NCBI GenBank assembly: GCA_037043235.1
Contig: JAWRVZ010000054.1
Span: 3,290,001-3,354,000, forward strand
Length of the DNA stretch: 64,000 nucleotides
Direction: 5' to 3'
Source of the DNA: Rhodeus uyekii
Lineage: Eukaryota; Chordata; Actinopteri; Cypriniformes; Acheilognathidae
The notes beneath the pieces are model-generated. The model saw nothing but the letters and a program-made list of their open reading frames with translations, was not told the DNA's origin and did not search any database. How positions within the stretch are numbered: the first letter of the stretch is position 1; the number at the start of each line of letters is the position of its first letter. Below are positions 47,801-59,700 of the stretch, piece by piece. Position numbers and translations under genes: made by a program.

Positions 47801-50800
47801 AGAAATTAAACTGCATCAATGTAGTTAAGTTATTTCCCAGAAACTTAATCAAGTTAACCTTATGTAACAATTTCAAATAATATATCACATTTTATTTATA
47901 CTATTGTTCAAAGGTTTTGGGTCAGTAAGGCTTCTTGTAATAGAAGTTAATACTTTTATTCAGGAAGGATGCATTAAATTAATCAGTAGTGAAAGTAAAG
48001 ATATTTAAAGACACGTTACAGAAGATTTTTTATTTCATTTAAATGTTGTTCTTTTGAGCTTCTTATTCATTAAAGAATTCAGGAAAAAAATTGATTTCAT
48101 AAAAATGTGAACTGTTTTTAACATTGATAATAATAAGAAATGCACCAAATCTTTTTTAAAGCAGCCTCAAAAACATAAAAACAATCTTACTGACTCTTGT
48201 AATTATTTGCAAGTAGATGTAACTCAAATTTCACATTTAAATAGTGTTATCACTAAATAATTCCAGTTGACTAAAGCACAAGTTAAACATTAATTTGCAT
48301 ATTGCTTTGTGTGTGACTGGATGAGAATATTTTTTATTAATTAAAATTTACTTTTCATTTGTTCATTTATTGAGAAAGACAAAAAACACAGAGAACACTG
48401 TGTTTTTAGTACTTCATGTGACTGTAATATGAGGATTTATTTTAAGGGTTAACAATATAGTTTTGAGTAAAGCTCAAAGCAAAAAAAATTTAAACACTCA
48501 AACAGTGTTCAAACTTTACATTTTTATTATTCTGCCGCTCTGTAACAAACCACAAGCTTTCTTGATTTAGCCCTAAATGTAAATCACTTTCCTGCGGCCA
48601 TGATTTAGCGGTTTCTTGGCTGTATAGTTAATCTCAAGAGCACAGCAATTTACCCGACTACTGTAGATGCTCAAGTTCACGCTGCCTCTGGGGGACTGAC
48701 AAACATTGAATTATGCCAAAAAAAGAAAAGAAATTTCCACCAACACCAAGCGTACATATATTTATACGTATTGTTTAAGAGAAGATGCTGCTTACACCCA
48801 ATTTTGTCCTACATTATATAATCCCTCTCCTGTCTCTAAACCAAAGCTTCTCACAGAACTACGTTTGTGACTACAATTTATAAACTATGATTTAACTAGT
48901 TTGCAGGTGATTTATAAGCACACTATTATAGTATACTTAAAGTTTTGTAAAATATCTTACCTATTATTATGTTAGGTTATATGGTATAATTAAATAATTA
49001 AAAAATATAGTTTAAATTTGATTTGAACAAAACCTGGCTACCGTCTCAGCTTTGTCTATATATATATTTAATATACTATTTAATCAAATTACAATTTAAT
49101 GAATTCTATTTAATGCACATTTAGGAACTGCTCCCATGAGAAAGTGGTGTCCATGCTGCAGGGCAGTGGTGCCATGCCCACTATAGTGGTGGAAGAGGGC
49201 CCTACTGACTATCCACTCTCAGATTCAGAGCCGGAGGAGACCCCCACCATTCCACGGTCACGTTCCCCGGCCCTCAGCTCCCTGCAGTGGGTGGCCGAGA
49301 TCCTGCCTCCCAGCATCCGCGTGCACGGCCGTACCTTCAGCCAGCAACTTGAACACCTCCTCACCCTACAAGAAAGATACACCATTTGCAAAGCTCTGGA
49401 GACATTCTTCCAGCACAGGTCAGGTCAAAATTCACAATGACTCAGTGGGAGCACTGGCAGCACTGAGATTAAAAACGAATCAAAAATAAATAATTGTATT
49501 AAGTGGTTAGTTATCCGTTTGGTGGGAAGTACCAACTTTGACTATAACAACAGTATAGTGTTTGAAAAAAAGCTTTAATATAATTAACAAAAATTAATGT
49601 TGTTGATAGACGTTTCTTATGCTCACCTGAATTTATTTGATCAAAACACAGCAAAAACAGTAATTGTGAAATAGTATTACAATTTAAATGAACTGTTTGT
49701 ATTTTAAAATGCTATTTATTTCTGAGAATTTTCTGCAGTCTTTACTTAAGTCTTTAGAGTCACATGATTCTATAGAAACCATTCTAATAAGCTGATTTGG
49801 TGCTCAAGAAACATTTCTTATTATCAATAATTTTTTTTTATTATAAATTTTTTTCCTGCTAAATATGGTACACTACTATTCAAAAGTTTGGGGCCAGTAA
49901 AATTCGGCATGGATGCATTAAATTAGACCGTAAAGATGTATATTTTCCAAAAGATTTCTATTTCAAGTAAATGGTGTTCTTTTGAATCCTGATAAAAATG
50001 TATCAAGATTTCCACAAAAATATTAAGCAGCATAAATGATTCAACATTGATAATAATAACCATTATTAATAAATGAGTACCAATAATAATAATAATAATA
50101 GAGCAGCAAATCAGCAATTTCTGAAGGATCATGCTAAAGACTGTAACAGCTGCTGAAAATTCAGAATTCAGGAAATTCATGCCATCACAGGAATAATTTA
50201 CATTTTAAAATATATTAAAATAGAAAATTTTAACCACATTTTGAATTGTGGTAATATTTCATAACATTACTGTCTTTACTGTATTTTTAGTCAAATAAAT
50301 GCAGCCTTGGTCGGCATAAGAGACTAATTTCAAAAACACCAAAGAATCAATGCTATACGTTCAGTCTGCAGGAAAATGTGGCCCAAATTCAATTTCTTCT
50401 TACTTAGATCTGTTTTTCTCATGACAGTGTGAACAGCACAAACCGCATGAAATCGCATGAAATCTTTTCAATTCTGATTTGTGCCACTTCCATATGTAGT
50501 ACGAAATACAAAACAAGTCAGATGTTTTGCAACTCGTTCTCATTCTGAATATTATATTATAGCAATAGTAATCATAAATGTTTGAAAACTAAATTCTTCT
50601 TATCCTCATCTTTTTTTAAATTTTACATTGCCTGCACAGAAATTTGCTGGCTTCTGCGGTAGAGCACACTGTAGATAAACACGTAATCACTTACTTTAAT
50701 GTCCTCAGTGTTTACTTCTGTATGACAGCGTGCTGCTTGATATCTTTTTATCATTCTTGTGTGCATGCGGTTCAGGCAGGAATTGAGCACTAAGGCTCAC

Positions 50801-53800
50801 AGTGTGAACATTGCCATAATGTCACAGACAGATGATGATGATGATGATGATTATAATGAGGTGACGTAGAGGATCTTAAGTTCAGCCTGAATTTTGTTTC
50901 ACAAAAAACAAAAGAGCATTATCCAAACATAATGATAATCCAAACAAGATATTACACAAACAACAACAGACAATGATGATATGAAACAGAGGTAAATATA
51001 TACATATAAACAACTGAACTAATGTGGGGCAGGTGTGCTTGAGGTGTGTGTGAATTAACATGACAATGAATTAAGGACAAGTGGGAACACAGGAAACAAA
51101 GAAAAACAAAGTAAAAGTCCTTGAACATGAAACCAAAACATGACGCACAATTATTCCAAATATTTCAGCTCTTTTGATTAGAGATTTAATTGTATTGTAT
51201 AGTTATGACTTTAGTGGCCAATGCAATTGTTTGTCCAAAAATATCCAAATTTAGAAATGTGTGAGACAATTCTAGGCAACAGAACTAACATTTATAGACT
51301 GTAACCATCTTTCCATATGATTACAAATGTCACAGCACTCTTTTCCCACAGCGAGGGATTTTCTTCAGCTTGGCAGCAACAAGGCAAATGTGAGAAGCCT
51401 TCAAAAATAGCTTCAGCCTCAAGCACAAATAGATACTCATAATCAGAAACAATCTGTGGGTTCTTCCAAATTTAATAAATAACACTCTCTGGTGCGACTG
51501 CTCGGCGCTTGCAGCCCAATTATTTCTAAAATGGCTCTCTCTGTTGCATGTAAACAGGAATGTGGACACGCTCATTGTAGATGTGTTTCCTGTGCTGGAC
51601 ACTCCTGCCAAGCAGCTGATTTGGCAGTTTATTTACCAGCTGCTGACCTACGAGGAACAGGAACACTGCAAGGGCAAGATCGCCCGCTTCCTGGGCTTCA
51701 AGAGTGCAGGTTAGCCACGAGTTCACTATCGGCTCTCTAGTGTCTTTCTGTCCTAAATACATTGTAATTGTTCCTGTGTGTTACTGAAGAACCAGAGTTA
51801 GGTCCAGAAACCCACAGACGGAGCAGCTCCATGCGAGTGTCAGGTACCTCTCACAAAAACCCTGTGAGAGAGAGAAGCTCCGATGACTGCATCATCGGCA
51901 CTCACCTTGGAATGGGTATGCCATCATTTTCCACTTGTCAGTGTGCTTGGTTTTTGATTGATAAGCAGGGTGCAAAATGAACCTTTTCCACACTAAACAT
52001 ATATAAATATAATGAAATATAATAAATATACTAATGTTCAAGTTTGGTGTTTGTGGATTTTTTTGTTTTTTTTTAAGGAGTCACTTCTACTCCCTTCATT
52101 TATTTAGACAAGGCAGCATTTAATTGATAAAAAAATACAGTAATAATAATTATATATTTAATTGTTATTACAAAGTTAAAATAACAAGCATCATGACACC
52201 AGTCTTCAGTGTCACATGATCCTTCAAAATAATTGTTTCTGCTCAAGAAGCATTTCTTATTATTATTAATGTTGAAAATTGTTGTGGTGCTTAATATTTT
52301 TTTGGAAACCATGACATTTATATATGAAGGATTATTTGATAAACTGAAAGATCAAAAGAACTGAATTTATTAGAATTTATTTGTTACATTTAGAAATAGA
52401 TTTATTTGAAAATTGTTTTTGTAAGTTATAAATGTCTTTCACTTTTGATCTATTTAATGCATCTTTGCTGAATGTCTCTCAAAAAATTCTTACCCCAACC
52501 TTTTTAATGGTTTCTGTGCTTAAAAAAAAAAAAAACTCAACCCCTACATATACAATATGAAACTACATATGTCACAAAAGTCAAAACGATATTTCGTTAA
52601 CTCACCAAAATTAGTTTTTACTTTCATTTGATGATTGTTTATTTTGTATCCTGCTAATTATATGACATAGAACTCATTTATAGTTTATAAAGAAGACTAG
52701 TTTATCAAGAATACTGTATCTGCTATGCATTGCTTCATTACTTCAGCTATAGCCATGCCATTCTGTCACTGCTAACAGTGGGGTTACAAGCAGTCAGAAC
52801 TCGGTTTATGATTCAGCATCTATTAGGAAACAGCTAGAAACTGCTTGCAATCACTGTGCACCTCTCAGCCACCCTCCTTCCAGAGCTGCTGCTAAAGCTC
52901 ACTGCCCTCAGTCTACTTTTAGCTCCTAAAGGGCAGGTAGCTTTCTGTGCACATGCTCTGTTTCTGGACTGGCTCTCTCTGTGTCTCAGGAACATTCACT
53001 GAACCTGTGACTCCAGAGGAAAGACAGTGTGGGGATGGGACTTCCTTCCCAGAGTCCCCAGATTTCAATCACGTGGGTACCATTTACTGCTCATCCACAA
53101 TTCATTGCACTGTCATCACTGCTATTATGAAATCATGCCTAGTCTCATCTAATCACGCCCCAACCCGTAGATGTCAGGAGTGTACACGGAGCTTGGGAAT
53201 GTGTATCCCGGGAAGAACAACCAGTCTCTCCAGAGTCACTCCTCACCCAGGGCTGTCGGCATGGGCCACGCTGAGAACAATACATACACTTTGTCTTTCA
53301 CGCAGAGTAACACAGGTATTCTGAGTTTACTCTGATATCCTCAATTGTCATATGGTGACACTGATAAAGAGACCGACATGCAACCATGATTATGATGACC
53401 AATATCATATATTGGCTGCGTAGGACCTGTGTGATCATTTGATATTGGGATTTAAAATGCACTTGCTTGTAGATAATTTAAGATTTAACATGGGGGTTTT
53501 CAAACTGGGGTCCAGGGAACTATAAGGGACTGCAAGAAATTTAAAGAATTAAAAAATATATTTTGGAATTCAAAATGTAACACTATATCTTTTTAATTCA
53601 TTATCTTTTATGCATCATTTCTTTAACATTATTACAGTTTTTCTCTGCTTTCTAAAGACTAGTTGGTTGTTATTAACTGTAATTATATTATTTTATTGAC
53701 AACAATATATATAAACAGCGAGAAACAAACTTTTGGGGGGATAAGTTGGCAGAAAACAATGGATTAGGATAAATATTTATAGTGAAAATTACTATACAAA

Positions 53801-56660
53801 AATTCTGTTTCATTTTTAATGTTTCCCCTCAGAATTATACTATAATAATTACTAGGGATGCAGTGATAACAGTATTTACTCATTCTCATACTCCTCTGAT
53901 ACCAAAAATTGGATTGAAACTAAATTCTATATGTAATTAAAACATGACCTGTTATGTGATTTATGTATAAAAAGTGGTTTTCTACATTATTACAGGACTT
54001 TTGCAGGTCAAGAAGTTTCATGAACGCATACATCCGAACGTCTTGAGCTTGAATGGACAAATTCACACAGAATTATGTAAAAACGCCCATCTTGGCAAAT
54101 ATCTTGGTAAACATGGTTGGTTATATCTTAATAAATGATAAATAATGTACAGTATATCAAACCTGTGCATTCGGTCTTGAAGAACGTTCTCTGTCTTTCT
54201 ATTGTATTTATTTGTGCTATTTGTATTTTGATTAATTATTCTTATTTTATTACTGACTGTTTACTTGTCTTAAATAACAGAATCTCATGCAATAGATTTT
54301 AACAGGATAAAGTATGACAATAATTGAAGGAAATATACAATTGCTAACCAAATTATGCCAACTAACATGATTCTTTTGGTTTCTCTACCCAGTATAAAAT
54401 TACAAAATATGGGTATTGATATCGGCAAGTGCCTCAAATGAAAGTATTGTTATCAGACTCGTTCAGGAAAAAGCTGTATTGGTGTTTAAAAAGTGTTAAA
54501 AAGGAAAAAAAGAATATTCCATTTAATATTGTAATAATAATATATACTTTTTTTTGCTTATGTAGAATGACAATATAAAAGCTGAGTTACAAGTAAAAGT
54601 CCCTTACAAGTAGGGCCATAGAATAAACAAGTTTGAAAATCCCCACTTTAATGTATGCATGATTTAGTTCTTAGTTTATTTTGTCTGTTGGAAACTTTTT
54701 GGAACATTTAGTCATATTTCTCATAGTGTTCCTGTGTACTATAAATGTCCCTCATGATTTCATTCTTCTTACAGGGAACCGTAAACCAGGCCTTTCTCTT
54801 TCATGGACTGAATCCTTTCCTGGCCCTCAGTATGAGCCTTACCAGCAGACTGTTGCTTCTCCAGACAGTGTGGAGTCAAATCCTTATGTTAGTTTGGACA
54901 GCCCCCCTGCCTCCCCCCTGCCTTCTGATGAACCTAGCCCTCTGCCCCAGCGTAGGAAGCTCTTTACCTTCTCACGCCCACCTCGTAGTCGGGACACCGA
55001 CAAGTTCCTGGATGCTCTGAGCGAGCAGTTGGGCCACCGGGTCAATATCGTGGATGACTTTAAGGGAGGAGAGAATGACTATGAGGAGGTGAGTGTCAGA
55101 CAGATAATTATTACTCACAAAAATCTACCGTATTTTCCTGCATATAACCCACAGATGCAGATAATCTACATCTTCATATAGCCCGCGGGATTTGTGGTGT
55201 TGTGTAAAAAAAACGATGGCATAACCCGCACCTTTATATAACCCGCACCCATAGATTTCTGAACTTTTTGTGTAAGTTCACATTTCGAATTTCGAATGTT
55301 ACTCGCATGACATCAATTATCCATAGCTGTTCAGGCTCGGTACACAGTGCTTGTGCGTAACAAATATATTGAAATATTATCACGGATAAAAATATTGTGA
55401 TATAGCCCACACCGTTATATAACCCGCACCCCTTGCAGGGTTTGTAAAATCTTATTTTGTAGGGTCACATTTTTTTTTATTTTTACTTTATTTCATTTAT
55501 GTACTATGTTGTTTTTCCCTAATTGTACAAAGGGTGGATTGTAAATCAAGCCCTAATTGTCTTTGTGACACTGTCAGATGAGTTTCCAGGATGACCAGGA
55601 AGTAAACATGCTGCCTCATGAGTTAAGCAGTGCCAGCAGTGAAGATAACAGCTGCAGTGATGACTCCACCTCAGTCACCTACTCCTCCGGCTCTGACCAC
55701 ATCCCCCCTCCTCCTCAGAGTCCCCCGCCCCCCCCACCACCTCTCCAGTTCACTGACCCACCCTCTCCCCTCCCCCTCACCCCAGAGCACCTGCCCCAAC
55801 CTCCTCCAGCCTTCCAATATCACCCAATAATAGTTCCGCCCCCACCACCACCTCGCCCATTCTTCACTAACCGCCCCTCCGTACACAAAGTGCTGCCCAC
55901 CAGTGAGGAACTCAGGGCTCGGCCCACCCATCCCCGACGCTCCTCTCCCCAGCCCAGCACTCAGCCTGTTCTCCAGCTGCACCAACCAAAGGCTCATCCC
56001 ATCCTACAATCATCCCCGCACACCTCCCCTCAACCCCCGCATGCAACCACACAGCACACTCACCTACGGCATCCAACCCAGTCCATCTACCAGAGCCAGC
56101 AGACGTCCGCTCCCAGAACCTCTCCTAGCTTGACCAAACAAAAAAGCCTCCATTCCCAATCTTCCCAGCAAAGCTTTGAAGGTACGCTCTCAAGCAAGGT
56201 ACCCCCGCCTCCGCCACCTCCTCTACCCCCACCTTGTGATCCTCCACCTTTGCCCAAGTCCAGTCCGAAAGCTTCTGACAACAACCACATGAGCGTGAAA
56301 AGACTGCGCTGGGAGCAGGTGGAGAAATCTGAAGGAACTATCTGGGGACAGGTGGGTAGTGATGCATAATAACCACAGTGCACATCAGAATTTAATGTTT
56401 AAGTTCAAATTCGAGTCATGTTTTGATCCATTACTGAGTGGAAATGTCTGTTTGTTAGCTTGGAGATGATCCTGACTATCATAAACTCAGTGACATGGTG
56501 AAGTATCTGGATCTGGATCTGTACTTTGGCACACAGAGGAATTCCAGTAAGTTTTCTATTTTAAGAAATATATATCCATCTCAGTGTGATATTGCATATA
56601 CATATCATCATCCTCTATCATGCAGTGCTGTGAAAAAGTGCTTGCCCCTGAATGTTCTTT

Positions 56661-56702
<42 letters not shown>

Positions 56703-59700
56703 ACACTGAATGTCATCAGATCATCAACTAAAATATTTAAAATTGGCTATTATGAACAAAAAAACAACAAAATACATATTTCATGTATTTAAATGCTTCA
56801 TGTAGTTATTTGAGTGTAACATTTGTGATTATATATATTTTTTAATGTAATTTATTCTAATATAATGCAGTTTATTACAAATATTTGGCGTCAGAAAGTG
56901 TTTTTTCCTCCATTTATAAGATTTTTTACTGTGATGGCATAGTCATAGTCAATATTTATTATTATTATCAATGTTGAAAACATTTTATATTTTTGTGAAA
57001 ACAGTGAAGAATCCAGCCATTTTGGACTTTGATGTTTCAAGAGTTCAAAAGAACATTGTTTTGAGAAATAAACATATTTTGTAACATTATAAATGCTTTT
57101 ACTGTCACTTTTGATCAATTTATAGCATCCTTAATAATATAATGTAATATAATATGTAATTTACAAAATTTTCCATCTACTGCCTTAATAAAAATCAAAC
57201 CACATGAAATGATGAAAAGATCATTTCAAGGGTGGCAAAGACTTTTATAAAGAATTAGTATCATGTCATCTTCATCCACATGTGGCATCCTTTTTGTAGC
57301 TTGTCATTTTGCTGTTAAAAATGAACTCAATTACATTGTCTATTTTTGTACTTTTCAGCTCATCTCTCATGGAGAGCTATGTCTGTCTGTCTCAGATCTT
57401 CCCATCCAGTTATTGACATCTTGTCAGTCTCATAACCCTCCATATATTGTCTCCACTACTGGTGCAAAGAGAGCTCATCCTTACATTGTTATTAAATGTG
57501 TCAGTCTCTCTTCCAGAGCCCACTTTCCTGCCCGAGAACTTTAAAAAGAAAGACGTGGTTGAGATTCTCTCCCATAAAAAGGCCTACAACGCTTGTGAGT
57601 ATAAGTAGGGTTGCGTTGGAGTGCAATCATCTAGATTGAGCTTTGGGTTGAGTCAGGTTTGTTTTGACGTAGATGTGTAGGAGTAGGTTAAAGAGGTGCT
57701 GTAGGTATTTTCTGCTGTAGCAACTGTGTGGAAATTTTCCCATTGAGAAGGTAAAGAATCCTTGTCTTATTAAAGGATAAGTTCACCCAAAAATGAAAAT
57801 TATCCCATAACTCACTCACCCTCAAGCCAGCCTCAATAAGGTGTGTATGACATTCTTCTTTCAGCCAAACATAATCCGAGTTATATTTAAAAAAATCCTG
57901 GCTAGACTATCAAACTAGATTTTAGCCAGTGATTATAGTTCATAAATGTATAAACATAGATATTTTTTCTCACAGAAGGCCATTATTAACCCTCCTTATC
58001 TGTAAGGATTACTTGTATCATGATGGATGTGCTTTTTTTGGATGGCTTGAGGCACAGAGCTTGAGGCTTGCGAGTGAGTAAATTATGGGATCATTTTAAT
58101 TACTGGATGATCTAATCATTTAAATCTGGCTGTCCTGCTCAGCTATCCTTATAGCGCACCTGAAGCTGTCCCCAAAGGAACTGCGGGAAATCCTCATGAC
58201 CATGAGTACTGAGCGTCTGGAACCCGCACACATTAAACAACTGTTGCTCTATGCTCCCGACGACGAGGAGGTCAAACAGTTTCAGCATTACGATCAGGAT
58301 CCCGCCAAGCTCAGTGAGCCCGACCAGTTTGTCCTACAGGTGCTGTTTTACCTTAGATCAGCTGTTGTTGCTGAGTTATTTAATTAATGGAAATAGTAAT
58401 AGATTCTTGTGGACTTGTTCTACAGATGCTACTAGTTCCTGAGTATAAAACCAGACTACGGAGTCTTCTTTTTAAGACCACTGTGCAGGAGAAAACAGAA
58501 GAAATGAGAGTTGCATATGAATGCATATACAAAGCCTCATTAGAGCTTAAAAACAGCAAGAGGTTGGCCAAGATCCTGGAGGTAATAAATCACTAATGAA
58601 TTATAAGTGTTATATAAATTCTGGATCTTTTGCAAAAAAGTTAATTTTTTTAAACATTCTTACAATGTGTACTGTTTTTAGTTTGTTTTAGCAATGGGAA
58701 ATTATCTAAATAATGGTCAGCCCAAGACGAATAAAACAACAGGATTCAAAATTAATTTTCTTACTGAGGTACGTTTGCAGTAAATTCATAAAATTCATAA
58801 CACATTAATGTTTTATAATACAATATAATATAAAATTATGTTATTGTATTATATATTAATTATATAATTATAAAGTAATAAATATTATGAATTTTATGAA
58901 TTTTAATATGTATATATATATATGTTTTATTATTTAATTTTGTATTAAATTATGCTAATTATGTATTAAAATACCCCACAGCTAAACACGACTAAAACAG
59001 TTGATGGAAAGTCAACCTTCCTCCATATTCTTGCCAAATCACTATGCCAACACTTCCCAGAACTCCTCGGCTTCGCCAGGGACCTCATATCAGTGCCACT
59101 AGCTGCCAAAGGTAAGCTGTCAGAACAAATTCCTGTTTTGTTCCTCTTTTTTATTATACACTGCTGTTCAAATGTTTGGAGTTGTTAAAAATGTTAAAGG
59201 AGACCTATTATTATCCCCCTTTTGAGAGTCTTGATTTCCAGTCTGTCAGTAACGTTCTGTTTAGTTCTTGTCTCTATGAAGCCCCTCCTTTTGAAAAACT
59301 GCAATGTACTCTGATTGGTCAGTGTTTTGAGATTGGTTAACCGCTTCAGGTATATTTGGTAAATGTCAAAGCCCTTAGCATAACCGTGAGTTTCAACACA
59401 CTACCGACAACTCCACCAGGCCTCACTGATGAGGCACTTTGTGACACTTTGTGATGTGTACGTTCCTGCAAGAAAACGTCTCAGGTTATGTATGTAACCC
59501 TAGTTGCCTATGAAGCACTCTCGAATTGATCGAGTGGAAGTGGCAGTTACACAGTGTTTGAAGTAAGATGCTCGGCAGGCATGTGGGAGATGTGGCAGAA
59601 TGATGCATCCCGAAAATCTGCGCCACTACCTCGGGGGTGGAGCCTCCATTTCCCGGGCCTGACTTGACAGGATGTCTGCTCCCAAATACTGGGTCCCCGG

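Noticed and set aside
55671..55997. Minus-strand Trp/Gly/Arg-rich frames opposite the grid2ip FH1 exon
   Set aside because: They are the antisense reading of proline codons and have no independent support.
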